Shown: piece after piece, positions 9,526 through 21,716 of the stretch | Position numbering within the stretch: the first letter of the stretch is position 1 | Layout: each line of letters begins with the position of its first letter | Assembly (NCBI GenBank): GCA_003427395.1 | Contig: BFEA01000010.1 | Span: 6,287,457 to 6,327,316 of the forward strand | DNA: 39,860 nt | Direction of reading: 5' to 3' | DNA from: Chara braunii | Lineage: Eukaryota; Streptophyta; Charophyceae; Charales; Characeae | Made by a program: the position numbers and the translations under genes | Notes under the pieces: generated by a model | The model's input: the letters and a program-made list of their open reading frames with translations, nothing else | Told to the model about the DNA's origin: nothing | The model's database searches: none

Positions 9526-11960
9526 ACACTCACTGCAACAACTCTGCTGCATGCTTCCGCGTTCTTCTTACTTCTCTGGCGCTGGCGTAACCTGGTCTCA
9601 CTGCTACCGTCAAAATGGCGGCTACCGTCAGGAAGCACTGTGAAAAACTGTCGAGCTATAGAGCACCACGTAGGTAGGCATCTGAATGACGTGGTAAGGC
9701 GACCATATGCAGCCTCCGGCAGAACACCTGAGAGAAGGTGGTTCTGACGACGAGCATGATCCTTATCGGGTTCGTGATAGTGGCCAATGATGGGGCGAGG
9801 ATCATGACAAAGACAACACTGGGATCTCGGTCTCACCTACGAGTAACAATACGATGGGCATTTATAGCATCGCCGGGAGAACGTGGTGGCGACTTTGACA
9901 GCTTGAACGACTTGCACGGTTGCGATGATGACGATTCGCAGCCTGGACGATATCGATTACCACCTGACTTCAATGACGATGCGTGATCCTATGGCCGCAC
10001 TTTCGTGCTCATCAAGTGTGCAAAGTGTGAACGAATCTGTCGGTAGATGAAGGAAGTATACCTTGCTTTCTTGCCAAATACGCAGAGAGGTAGCGAAGCT
10101 ACTTCTCTTGATAGATGAGCCACGCACTGGTCAAACAGGTAAGTCTCGAACCTTGCGACTGCTTCACGCTACTCCTGTCGGAAGAACGAGCAACATCGAA
10201 TGAACTTTCCCCTAAAACGAGATTAGGTGCATCAGCATCTTGCCCTTCTCTTTTTCGGGCGCAACTTCTCATCTACGTACCGCAAAAATCAGCACTCTGA
10301 CTCCAAATCCGGCCCTGCTACTGGATTCGCCCCATCCCAAAACCTCAGACTTGCACCTTTCCTCGCTGGGTTCTGTCAAGAATTGAGTGGGATATCACTC
10401 CTTTCCTTCCCTCCATATCCACAGTTTTGACATCACCGCGCACCTACTTTTCCCACTAACTCTCAATCTATTAATCCTACAACAAAACTAACCCCGCCGT
10501 TCACTTCGCCTTATCACAAAACATTGAAAACGAGCCTTCGTTCGCCCGATTCCGTTGAGGAACGGCTCAAAATCGCCCTTTCTTCCGCCATAGCTCCCTT
10601 CATGCTACCTTCGCGTGACCACTGTCTTTCCTACCTCCTAAATTACTAACCTATCACTAAAACTAACCACGGATTCCGATTCGCCCTGTCTTAGAAGCCC
10701 GAAGTCGGTTCTTTCCCCACCCAGATCCATTAAAAATGCTGTGTGATAGGCTCTAATCCCCGTCATAACTATTCCTTTTATGCCCCACCTGCATCCAGTG
10801 CGACTTCGTGTCCAGATTCGTTCTCCTCGTTTACCTTCTTCCTTGCCGCCCGTCACTCCGTTGCCTTTGCACTCGTCTCTGCCTTCCTTCTGCGCTAAGC
10901 TGTGCACTCACCTGTACACCGCACAGTCTAGTCGACACATGTAGCGGATCGGTAGTCATAAGAGTCCAACTCCGCTTATAGTATTTTAGCTCACCCGCCA
11001 AGTCAATCAGCCCAAAGGCTAGTACCGCTGTGGTATGCGACCTGTACACGGTCCCAATGACAGCCTGGCATCACTATAAGTTTCTGGTACCGGCCTTCTG
11101 CGTAGCCAACAGCACAGGCCTTATGAAGCGGGTCCGGTGCAGGTCTTGGTGGTAGTGGCATATATTTCAAATGGGACTCTGAAGGCCGAGAAGTGGAGGT
11201 ATAGGTATCCCATGAAACAACCATTGGGACAGCCTCGCCGCACAACCAACACTGCGGCAGCCCCCCCCACTGGTATCCCCTGACCCGCTGTACCCTACAC
11301 ACAGTTCCCACCGTTCGGGTCCCATCGGCATGCCCGTTCTCAACTTCCCCTCAGCGGCCAGCGAGACTGGGCATGCTCACACTCAAACCTCTTCCAGCAA
11401 ATGGTCAGTCACCAGATGGTAGGCCCTCAACAGGCCCTTGCCGCTCGGCCCCTTCAACCTTATGGGCTAATTACTTTTCGGCTCGCATGCCCATTAAGTT
11501 CCCTGGTCCGAGTTTTCTAACGGGTAAGGTTGAGAAATTTTCACCGGCATTCCGAATATGAAGGAACTCGTAGGTCAACCAAAAGAGGCGTGCGCTCAAG
11601 GTCCTCAACCGCCATGACGCCTTTTTAAATCTGGCGTCTCATCCGAGTCAGGGAACGCTGGAGCATAGAAATAAAAATAATATGAAGTTAAATAATAAAC
11701 TAATTTTTTGAAAGTTTTAAACGTCAGAATATATTGAATCGAGGAAAAAGGGGACCGTTAGCGTCATTCCAACTCCGCCGACGGCAAAAACCAAGGAGGG
11801 GTAGGCCCGCCGGGCTCTTGACCCCTCGGTCCTTTCTGATACCCCCGCGTCATCGCCGCTCGATCCCGATCCCTGAATCTCTCTGATGAATGTCCGACTC
11901 GGTAACCGCTCGTGCTAGGCCCAAGACTGGGTCTAGCTTTGACGAACGCCTAAATAAACC

Positions 11961-12520
11961 GAAATGTTTTTCAAAGTCACCCTGTCGTCGATGCCATCCT
12001 CCGCACGTACACACAAGTCGTAGGCAAGCGTACGAATCAAGAGACAAAATCTTTTCAATCCTAGTTTAATCAGATTTAAAAATTTGGTCGGCAACCGCCT
12101 GGCTCTTCAATCATCAAATAAGAGAAGAGATCACGCGCGCCTTAAATCCGCGCGTCCACACACTCTCCACTCTAGTCAACCATCCTGTTCAAGTAAACCA
12201 CAGACGCAGTCGCGCTTTGCGCGGTACACGCAGATTTACCGAAATGTTTTTCAAAGTAACCCTGTTGTCAATATTATCCTCTGCACGTACGCACAAGTCA
12301 TAGGCAAGCGTACCAATCAAGAGAAAAAATCTTTTCAATCCTAGTTTAATCCGATTTAAGAATTTGGCCGGCAACCGCCTGGCTCTTCAATCATCAAATA
12401 AGAGAAGGGATCACGCGCACCTTAAATCCGCTCGCCCACACACTCTCTACTCTAGTCAACCATCTTGTTCAAGTAAACCACCGACGCAACCGCGCTTCAC
12501 GCGGTACACTCAAACTTTAA
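11961..12520. repeat. 280-bp tandem duplication inside L1
   Basis: Two adjacent diverged units, 11961-12240 and 12241-12520. GAAATGTTTTTCAAAG opens each and GCGGTACAC recurs exactly 280 bp apart (12221 and 12501). L2 has a single equivalent (around 17290-17600), so the duplication is specific to L1 or was lost from L2. Confidence 0.85.
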
Positions 12521-12588
12521 CTAGATTTATTTTTCTGTCATCTGCAAAAACCAGGGCGGATACCCATGTAAGGGTATTCGCACCGCCA

Positions 12589-13000
12589 ACTTACCGGACC
12601 ATATTAAGCGACGTCCTCGTCGCTTCACAGAATCACAAGCTACCAGCTCAACCATAGATAAAAATGCTGAGGAAAAAGAAACCAATCTGATTAGCTTACA
12701 AACTCAGGTTCGAGGCTTTCATCAAACCGTTGCAACACAACTATATGTCGCGAGGGTTTTAACCTGGGTCTCCATTGTCCTGACACTAGAACGTCGGTGT
12801 ATTACGCATCGGTACTACAGCATAAGTTCCAAAGATCCTCACAATCGTCCTTTCCCCTTTGTCCTAGACAAATGTCGACTTTTCGTTGAGTGTCGAGGTT
12901 AGTCTCTTCCCTACAAGCAAAGCCATAACCAGGGACGCGGGGCCTTAACTGAGACCTTAGAAGGTACTCTCGCCTTCCTCCCGAAAATCCTCACAATCAA

Positions 13001-13031
<31 letters not shown>

Positions 13032-13758
13032 TGCACTTAGATCTCACCTCAACTCTTTCTACAGTCACAGAAATGCTCGGTCTCCGTCTTTACCCACCAT
13101 AGTCTGGTTGATCAAGCCGGATCTACGGCCTACCGCATTGTTATCTTAGCAGTAGTGCCCTTGCTGGTTACGCAACGATAGGCTATCTCTTGATAAGCAT
13201 TCAATTAGGACTACCTAAAAACTTTGACAAACTCGACTCATATCCCCCGCCATCCCGAAGAAGTAATTCCCTGAGGCGTGCATACCCCTTAAACTCTTAC
13301 TCCTTCGGTAGAAGTGGGCCTACCGCAAGGTTGTGCCGGTCAGCAGCCATTCGCTAGGGGTTGCGCCCTAGCGGCACTAAACTTTACCGTTCAGCTTGAT
13401 CTTCCTCAATATGCCTTAGAATTAACACAAGTGTCTAGACGGTGCATCGCACAACAAACCACAGACCCACTGCGAGACTACGTAGGGGTTTGTCTCAGTT
13501 TTAAAGGCGTTTACCTGCTCCCTATGTAGAGAGCACGGCACCCTTCTCACAATCACAAACAAATTCACCGCCAGGTTCACAAAGCCATGACCCGTCGACT
13601 TGATCAGAGACAGCAAACCACAAATCCCGCGACATCTCTCTAATGCACTGACTTACGACCGTTACAAAAATTTCACCAATGGTCAAGCAAAACGTGGTCC
13701 TCCTCGTCAGACTTTATCATCCAAAACCAACTTACCATGTCATTGAATCTATTAACCA
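12589..13758. other. Unassigned flank of L1 with one open stretch
   Basis: Directly beyond the 5' end of LTR L1. The plus frame from about 12555 to 12902 is free of stops (encoding for example HIKRRPRRFTESQ and then a Lys/Glu-rich stretch) but has no ATG, and I recognise no domain. 13002-13032 is a TA microsatellite. The rest has short frames only and nothing recognisable. Confidence 0.35.
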
Positions 13759-13910
13759 CTCTTCATATGAAGGAGGTCTCACTCAATAGGTCTCCCATCC
13801 ATCCCTTCTCTGTTTAGGATGAAATCTCACGCGACCTTTCATTAAAACATCTTCTCTCTCTGAAGATGAGTTTTCCCATAAACACAAGACCACCTTCTCA
13901 CTTGAAGGTG
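13759..13910. repeat. Cluster of three small hairpins with related stems
   Basis: CTCTTC/GAAGGAG at 13759-13774, CATCTTC/GAAGATG at 13848-13868 and CACCTTC/GAAGGTG at 13891-13910. The second and third differ at one stem pair with compensation on both sides (T-A to C-G). Loops are short and C/T-rich. Confidence 0.5.
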
Positions 13911-14770
13911 TCTCAACCATAAAACAACTCAAACTGAAAAACCAATTTATGGTTCCTTGCCACAACTCAATCAATAAACATTCGGCATGGTAAGCGCTCG
14001 AGTCTAAAAACAACCTATAAATCCCTTAGGATTCTCACACTTTCACAAAAACAGACTGCACTCCCTCTCCTTATACATGTCCCTATCACCCGCCCGTGGG
14101 CAGATCGCACGAGTATACCAAAGAGTAGACAGTTCACATCCATTCACATTCACAAAACACACAATACATGCGATGTTTCTCATACATTTATCACACAAAA
14201 CCATCATACATCAGGATAAAACCACACACGTGAGAGTGATAGTGATCGTCATGTACGAATAATAGTCCCAGAAAAAATCTCAACATAATATATACACAAG
14301 GGTACAACATCCCAACTTAAAATCCAAACAATCATAATTTTTAACTCAAAGAGTTGAACAATCTCAACTCAAATTGACACCAGTATTACACACAAAAATC
14401 GCGAACTCCCTGACTAGAGCGAAAACTGAAAAAATCTTGATCATGACGTAATCACACCCCTCATATCAGAGGGACCCAAGTCACCCAACATATCCAAATA
14501 TCCAAGAAAAGTAAGACAATAAATCATTCATACACAAGTCTTACAACTATACTTCTAGGTTAGAGAGTCTACCTCACACATGCTGAGGTCTCCTCTGAAG
14601 TCTCTTATACCTCTCACACCTGTACAACCATCTGGACCTAGACACGAAGTAGGTCCCATATATTCTTCTCTCAATCATTAGGCCTAGTAAAATATACCTT
14701 TATTTCGTAACAATGTCCTTAGGGTCACTCCTTGCTCTACCTACTGGCACTCGCGGTTAACGACCACCTG
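13911..14770. other. Unassigned A/T- and CA-rich sequence
   Basis: No credible open frame, no recognised repeat and no RNA gene seen. Short CA-rich stretches and scattered small inverted repeats only. Confidence 0.4.
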
Positions 14771-15413
14771 AAATTTCAGAATGAATGATTCTGAAGTGGT
14801 CTGAAACCGCTGAAATGATTTTAAAACACTTCAGGTTATTTCAGAAGTTCCGGGTGATTTGCATGACAAGTTTTATGTTTTTTTTTTTTTTTTTTTTGCC
14901 TGTTTTTTTTGCCACTTCAGGTCATTTCAGGAATTTCAGGTGGGGACGTGAAACCGCTGAAGTGGCTGAAGCTTCTGAATGGGGTTTCAGGTACCCCCAT
15001 CCAAATGGTTGGATGAGAATACCTGAAACCCCTTTCAGAAGTTTCAACCACTTCAAGATATTTCAAGAATTTCAGGTGGGGACCTGAAACCGCTGAAGTG
15101 GATGAAGCTTCTCAAAGGGGTTTCAGGTACCCCCATTCAAATAGTTGGATGGGGGTACCTGAAACCCCTTCAGAAGCTTCAGCCACTTCAGGTCATTTGA
15201 AGAATTTCAGGTGGGGACCTGAAACCACTGAAGTGGCTGAAGCTTCTGAAAGGTGTTTCAGGTACCCCCATCCCACCATTTGCAATGGATCAACCTAAAG
15301 TGGTTGAACTGCCTGAAGGCGGTTTCAGACAACCCCATGTATAGATCCACACACAATCCGAATGTGTAGTAACCTAAAGTGGCCGAACTGCCTGAAAGGA
15401 GACCTGAAAATAT
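14771..15413. repeat. Palindromic satellite rich in TTTCAGG/CCTGAAA
   Basis: Units of about 135 bp (GAATTTCAGGTGGGGA begins at 14931, 15067 and 15202). Each unit is itself a long inverted repeat: GAAGTGGCTGAAGCTTCTGA... on one arm and TTCAGAAGTTTCAACCACTTC on the other, around a small GGATG/CATCC turn. The heptamer TTTCAGG or its complement recurs throughout. Flanking parts (14771-14930 and 15300-15413) are degenerate, and a T-run sits at about 14877-14897. The frames that stay open across the units are explained by the repeat structure. Confidence 0.85.
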
Positions 15414-15849
15414 ATGCACCCGTTAACCATCTCTCCCTACTGGAGACATTCCAATAACTCGATCTGAGGCGGGCCTAACGCACTCCACATATACAGTTGT
15501 TCTATTAGGGTTCCTCCCGCCTGCAACTCGGGTTGTCTTATCGGACCATTATTACGAAACCCTCTTGGCATATTGTCAGGTTCTTTGCTGACTAAAGTAC
15601 ATAATAGAAACCACATAACCGGTTAACCTGCTGTCCTCGTCCCACATTCCCGTATATACGACTGAATCTACTAAAGGTAAGACAAGCCAAAACGACCAGG
15701 ACTATCTTTTGGCTGTATACTTTCCAAACTTAAGAATTAGGGTTACTCCTCTCTTCACACTGCTACACTCTTTCTAACCCCATCCCCTTATTACTTTTCA
15801 CAGCTTTCGGCCATTCTATCCTCCCTTCTCGTACTCTTGGCTGCTTTAC
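15414..15849. other. Unassigned sequence downstream of gag (minus strand)
   Basis: This is where protease/reverse transcriptase would follow gag on the minus strand. Frames are closed by stops and I see no DTG/DSG protease or YxDD polymerase motif, so pol is missing or beyond recognition. Confidence 0.4.
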
Positions 15850-17222
15850 CTACCCAACTACTATCCGAACCGGCGCTTCTGAAACCTTTTTCTTCTCTTC
15901 ATTCCACTTATGGTTTCGCTGACGCCCATCACGTCCTCCAGTGCCTCCTCTGCCGCCACCTCGTCCTCTATTGTTGCGCCCTTCATCCCCGCGGCCTCTT
16001 CCAGCTTTCTGCCTTTAGCTTCCTCCACCGGCCACGTCGCCTTGTGACACTTGTTGTGTCGGTGGTTGCAACAACCCCATAGGCAGAGTTGGTTGAGTTT
16101 GGGCTGCAGGAGGCCCTGGCGGCATTATACTCATTTGTGGGCCCAAACAACTGCCTTGCATCCAGGGCAGGTATGAATTATATATAGGCCTTGGTCCCAC
16201 TTGACCGCATGGAGTCCACTGCCCGTACAATGCCCGCTCAGTCCGTGGAGGCCCCTCCGGTGCTGGTTCGCCTCCCAATTCTTGCGGAGTGGCTCCTACT
16301 TGTCGCGAGCATTGCCCCTTTCCAGTACCTTGGCCTCCCAGGGCCAGGTTTCTCGCTTTCCGCTGAGCCTTCGTCAACTTGGGAGGTTCAGGTTCCCCTT
16401 TGACCCTTGTCACCCCCTTTTCTTTACATCTCTGAGGGGCATGTCCAATCTTCCCACAGCGATCACACACTATCTTCGCCTAGTGCTCTCGCCACCTCTT
16501 ACTTCTTTGCTCCTTCCGAATTGCAGTTGATGATGCTTCCACGTTAGTGAGCCCCCTCTTTGGATCATATGCAATAACAGGTGGGGCTATGCTAGATTCT
16601 CGCTCCTCCTTTATCTCAATCACCCCCTCGCCTCCATCTCTCTCCGGGGCGCAAGTTCTCCTCTTCAAGGTTCCTCTACGGAGGAGTGGGTCCCGTTCAT
16701 CCCCCCTTGCCTCTGCTCCATCCTGCCCAACTGGTCCACTCGATATTCCTTCATAAACCTTCCTCTTGCCACGCCTGGCTTTTCCAAGTTGCGTCAACCT
16801 CTCTTCAAATATCCCAACTGCCTCTGTATACCACTCAATTCCCTTTGTGTTAACGCAACCCCGGCTGGCTGCATGGGGCCTGCACGGAGTTGGCATTCTG
16901 TCCTATCCTCTAGAAACCTCGATTTTAGTGAAGCCTCCAGCCCATCCCAGGTCTACGACTTTAACATAAGAGTATACACCTCCTCGCTCAGCACTTCGCA
17001 GACGAACAGCGGCAAGATGCTCTATATCGCCTTTTTGTCCCATATCTTTGCGAAAGCAAAGTCATGATAACTGAGTAGGAAAGCGGATAAATTCCTTCCT
17101 CGAAACAGCAGGGCAGGAAGGTCCGGGGGCATTGTGTCGTTCACCGACTCGCCTAGCAGCACTTTACTGAGGCACGTGCTCCTCCAGAGCAGGATTTTAG
17201 CAAAACCACTTTCTTCAGCCAT
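15850..17222 (-). pseudogene. gag of element beta (Ty3/Gypsy-like), multiply broken
   Basis: Starts at ATG 17222 (MAEESGFAKILLWRST) and would be about 457 residues. Order: short N-terminus; a capsid-like helical part with FRGRNLSAFLLSYHDFA, then LPLFV, then a TWDGLEASLKSRF stretch typical of Ty3/Gypsy gag; a charged linker; a CX2CX4HX4C zinc knuckle (16467-16426); a Pro/Gln/Gly-rich part; and an Arg-Gly-rich tail (16014 to about 15905). Lesions: TAG at 17024-17022 and 16955-16953, a frameshift between about 16955 and 16870, TAG at 16482-16480 just before the zinc knuckle, and TAA at 16017-16015. Upstream it should join the ORF-X leader, but LTR L2 sits between. Gag would form the particle and bind element RNA; this copy cannot. 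Confidence 0.8.
16426..16467 (-). other. CCHC zinc knuckle in gag
   Basis: CDRCGKIGHAPQRC is an exact CX2CX4HX4C nucleocapsid zinc knuckle, the nucleic-acid-binding motif of retrotransposon gag proteins. It lies after an amber stop in the same frame. Confidence 0.9.
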
Positions 17223-17242
17223 GATGCTGGCACCGACCCGAC

Positions 17243-17246
17243 ACGC
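17243..17246. repeat. Left target-site duplication (ACGC) of solo LTR L2
   Basis: ACGC immediately before TGTCAATG. The same four bases follow the LTR end at 24824-24827. The empty site survives in element alpha as ACCC at 2219-2222, with matching sequence on both sides. Confidence 0.85.
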
Positions 17247-20200
17247 TGTCAATGCGAACAAGGGTATCCACCCTCGTTTTTGCAGGCGACAGGAATAGTT
17301 TGGTTTGAAGTTCTAAGTACATCGCGCGAGACACGACTGAGTCTATGGTTTACGTTGACTGAGTAGCTGACTAGAGTAGCGAGTGTGTGGGCGCGTAGAC
17401 TTAAGGCGCGCGTGATTTCCTTTTATCTTTGATGGCTGAAGAGTTGGCGTGGGCGTCGACCAAATTTTTATTTTTTAGCTTTGATTAAACTAGGATTAAA
17501 TAGACTTTTGTCGTTTGATTGGTGCACTTACTAGTGACTCGTGCGTACGTGCGGAGGACGACATCGACAACAGGGTGGTTCTGAGAACGATTTGATAGGT
17601 TTGCGCGTCGTACAGTATTGGTTTATTTTTAGGTGTCAGTCAAAGCTAGACCAAGACTTGGGCCTAACACTCGCAGTCACGGCGTCAGACTTTCATTAGG
17701 GAGATTCAGGGATCGAGATCGAGCGGCGACGGCGCGAGGGGATTAGAGTAGCGCGAAGGAGAGCGAAGGGTTGAGGGTCCAGCGGGGCTAACCCCCCCTT
17801 GGATTTACCATCGGCGGAGTCCGATCGGTGGTAGCGTTTTCTAAATAATTCATTCTAGCGTCATATTTTTATTACCCTTTATGCCGCGGCGTGCCGTTGA
17901 CCTAGACGGGACGTCGGACTTAAGGACTGTCACGACGGTTGGAGGCCTGGAGCAGGCCCATCGAGACTCCGGCGTGATTGGGGCCCTGACAAAATCCGAC
18001 CCGCATCGGAGCACGGATCGAAGAGGTCAACGTGCGCGGAAGTGGCGGGGTCTGTAGGTCGTGGCAGTCCTCATTTCCGACTTGAAGAGCGTCGATAGCC
18101 TAAGGGAGAACATTCCGAGTAGGCTGTGGGGCCGCAGACTGGGGGCAGCAGGGGACTCTGCGAGCGCGCTGCCCGCCACCTGCCGATTGTTGTGAAAGGG
18201 TGGAGCGTGAGTATGCTGCGGGACCCTGCAGGATAATAAACTCGCCTGCATAAAGAGGCACCATGAGGGAGGCCGCCGGCCACTTGAATATCCGTTGCTA
18301 CTACGTCGGGCCTGCTTTCACCTAGACCGTGCTTCAAGGTGATAGCAGGACCGCGCCCTCTCCACTCTTTGAAAGATCGGGGTAGGCCAAGGGTGTCGAG
18401 TGCTGGTTGCGCATTCCCGTGGCTGGCCAGGCAGCGCTTAGCGACAGCGGATGGAGTGACACCGCAGCAGAGACGGGCGCAAAGGCAGGCAGCCGGGGAG
18501 TTGACAACGAGAAGGGAAAAAGGTGAGTGGGGGAGGAACCCGGGTGTAAATTCGCACCGGGTTCATCAACAAAGGGAGGAGTCGAAGATGGCGAGGAGGC
18601 TGGTGAGGCGTAGTGGGAAAGGGGCAGCTCACAGGACTCTGAACGGATCTAGGCAGGGGAGTCGATGCACACTTTTTAGTGAAGATCGACTTTCCGGACC
18701 ACTGTCTGGCTGCCTGCTTTAGCTATCACCCGTTGGGGTGCCTGGATCAGCGCACAGCTCCGCACAGGCAAAGAGCGGAGGCAACAAAAAGGAAGGTTGA
18801 ACCCGGACGAGGAGGCGTGGCAGGTGCGCACAGAATGAAGGAGGAAAATAGCGAAGCTGAGGAGAGGCTATGGCCGGGGTGAAAACACGATAGTCTGCTC
18901 GATATTCGATGGAAACGGGCTACAGAAGATGCTAGCTGTGGGTTTCTAGGATGGGCGAATCAGAATCCGGAGTTAGTCTTAGCTAAAAGTAAGTATAGAG
19001 AGAGGTTAGTAGGGAAGGCCGTGCGCGGAGATATGGAGGAAGCTGGCTGTGGCGGGACAGAAAGTAGTGTATCTCGCCTATTCCTTAATGAAATCGGGCG
19101 GGTAAAAGTACTAAATAGGGGTTTTCGGGTCGGGCGACCCCGAATATGTTATCAGATTAGGAGGAAAGTTAGTGTAATTAGAGCTAGATAGGAGAATCAG
19201 TACGGGATGATAATGATCAAACGAAGATGGTGGGAGTGAAAGATCGAGTAACTCACCCGTTTCTTCGTGAAAACGGGTGAGTGGAGGTTCGTTTTCGAGG
19301 TTCTTTGCTACTACGAAGTGATTGGTTGGGTTAGATTCGGGTAGGAATGTTTGGTGTGGGCGGCGTAGTATGCGTAGGCTGCGTGGTATGTAGGCCGAAA
19401 CGACGAGCGGAAGGTTAGGACGAACGTACTGCATAAAGAGTCGTCTAAGGCAAGTGAAAGGTGTGTCAGACGGAGGGAATCGCGAAGGGGAAGAAGAAGT
19501 AACTTACCTGCTGACCGTGATCACGGTTGGCGATTATCCTGGTGGGGATCACAATCGTGGAAGCCCCCTCCTTCACGGTGTTTAGAGCACTCCCAGGCGG
19601 CTCCGAGCGATACATTCATCTAGTCGGGATGCCGGCTAGGTTCCTTGGAAACGAGGAGTGCGAGGGGAAAAGATTCGTAGTGCCCACTTTCTGTGAAGGA
19701 TTTCGACGAAGTGAAATGTCAATATCGGGGTTTAGAGGTGGGGCGAATTCAATAGAGCAGTTAGAGTTAGAGGTTAGTTGTTAGCTATAGTTGAGTAGGG
19801 AAGCGTGATTGAGCGGAAAGGGCGAGTTTAGAGTAGCGATGTGTAATTCCGAATTCTAACGGAAGACTCGACACGATTTGGCTCACCCTTCCGATAGGGG
19901 CGAAGTGAGGCTAGCAGCGAGGCAGGAAGATTTACCTATAAGTGGGCGTGTTGCTCACCTCGTCGACGACAATAGCCTCCCGATAACTTCAGCATATGTG
20001 GTTGAACTGGCGATGTGGGGCCGGACGCGGAAGTTGGAGACTTGCCTGCTCGCCATGGGGATCTCCATTGGGTGGATGCCACCGACCGAACTGCTGTTCG
20101 GGATCACCATCTTAGCAGAGGAACAGATCATATCCTCTTTTGAGGATTCCACGGGGAGTAGCGTCGGTCGTTGCTGAGCTTATGGCCATTTTCGGGTGAA

Positions 20201-20281
20201 TGTACCTGGTCTTCATTTGGAGGAAGACCCGCTACTAAAATGCGAGCAACGGTGAACTGGGAAGGAGCACAGATGAGGCTA

Positions 20282-20283
<2 letters not shown>

Positions 20284-20354
<71 letters not shown>
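20284..20354. repeat. (GA)n microsatellite in L2
   Basis: Long pure GA repeat, the expanded counterpart of the short (CT)n tracts in L1 and L3. It creates artefactual open frames on both strands. Confidence 0.95.
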
Positions 20355-20356
<2 letters not shown>

Positions 20357-21716
20357 CGAAGAGAACCGGGAAGGCAAGATGACGGGGGAGAGATTGAGCA
20401 CGGTGAGAACAAAATGGGAGAAGCATCAGGCTGTGATCTGAACAGTGTCCCACCCAGTACTGTGCTTTGGAAGCAGGGTACCACTTGTGATGTTAGCCAC
20501 GGTAGGATGGCTACAGATGGTGGACTGTGTAAGAGTACGCTGTTGTTGTTGAGCTCGGACCACGCCAGGGTGGTGAACGGTGCAAGCACACGCTATTAGC
20601 AGTCAAACTGCTGTGGGTAGCAAACTGCGCTCTCCCTGGTCTGGTGTGTATGAGGGCGTGGCTGTCTGACGTCGCAGGCTGGTGTGTTTGCAGTTTCAGC
20701 CTACTTGGTGAAACCTTCGCGGTGGTTCAGATAAAAGCAAAAGGGGGGGGGTGGGACGTTGCTGGTTGCTGAGGCAGGTCACCGACAGCCTGCTATGGCT
20801 GTAAGACTGTTCGTTTTTCAACGCTGCTGCTGCCGAACTTCACTGTGAATAGCTGATTGATTCGCTGAGGCACCACTTGCTGTGTTTCGTCAAAGGGATG
20901 GGGTACGGGTTGTGCGTTCTACTGCAGTTGCTGTATACATGCTGAATAGCGCTGAGATTTTGTTGTGCACGAAGTTCTCCGCTGGGGTTGTTGCGCTGGT
21001 TTGATTGCGACAGTTTGAGGGCCATATGGTTGCAGCGGTGCTTTGGAGGAGCGGAGGCGTAGCGTGAAGGAAGAAGTTGGACTGCAAGAAAGGCTGCTGC
21101 CGCAGCCTAGAAGGGTAGTTGTGAAGGGGGGTTGTCGCTGCAGCTTAGGCAGTCGTCAGGAGAATTGGGCTCAGTGATTTGACTACAGTTTGATCGAGCT
21201 CCTGTGATTTGGCTGCCATTGTGGGGCCCTCAGGCGAGTGATGGTATCAAGGCCCTCTTCTGAGAGTTGAGTTGTCCCCTTCTTGTATCTCGAGAGTCTG
21301 AAACCTCTATTTCTGCCTTTCTAAGTCTAAGTCTAATCTTGCTCTGAGAGGAAGGCGTCAGGCGGGATTGCAACCCGTAGGACCTCAACATGAATTTGTG
21401 GGGAGTCAGCCCACTGATTGCGGGAGCCCTGCCGGAACCTATGCGCGGTTCTGGAGGCAGGGAACCATCAGGTAAACTACCTCTATCTGTATAACCCACT
21501 ACATCCGTGTTTGCCTATTCCCCTGTAGTCTGAGTGGCGTATGCATGCGTGGCCCTATGATTTTTGTTTTCTCTTCAGGACATAACCAGAGTAAGTAAAG
21601 GAACGCATGTATAACGTCAGTTTCAGCTCTTTGTTTGACTGAAAGCAGATTGTGGGGTTGCATCTGGGGGAAGGGTGGGAGAAAGGTAGCTTTGCCTGAA
21701 GTTTGACTACTGAGGG

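Larger units (their letters stand above)
5397..12588 (-). mobile_element. LTR L1, 5' LTR of element alpha (7.19 kb)
   Basis: Aligns in inverted orientation with the complete LTR L2 (17247-24823) over its whole length, and in direct orientation with L3 (28072-32421) until L3 is cut. Sense strand is minus: it starts TGGC at 12588 (TGTC in L2) and ends CTCGACA at 5397, two bases before the PBS. Content from sense 3' end to 5' end: structured leader with splice-donor-like site; TATAAAA motif; A/T repeat; hairpin array 7671-8486; (CT)n at about 9487-9525; then a C/T-rich part; then a 280-bp tandem duplication. No protein-coding frame is credible inside it. L2's target duplication supports reading the unit as an LTR. 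Confidence 0.8.

Noticed and set aside
13085-13130. CTGGTTGATCAAGCC resembling the start of 18S rRNA
   Set aside because: Similarity ends after about 10 bases and nothing downstream matches rRNA.
14785-15298. Two open frames of 66-100 codons on the plus strand
   Set aside because: They translate the TTTCAGG palindromic satellite and repeat with its unit.
16191-16969. Plus-strand open frames opposite gag
   Set aside because: Shadows of the minus-strand gag; the zinc knuckle and Arg-Gly tail show that the minus strand is the coding one.
20128-20599. Long open frames on both strands across (GA)n
   Set aside because: Dinucleotide repeat gives Arg-Glu or Leu-Ser runs in several frames; the region is inside LTR L2.
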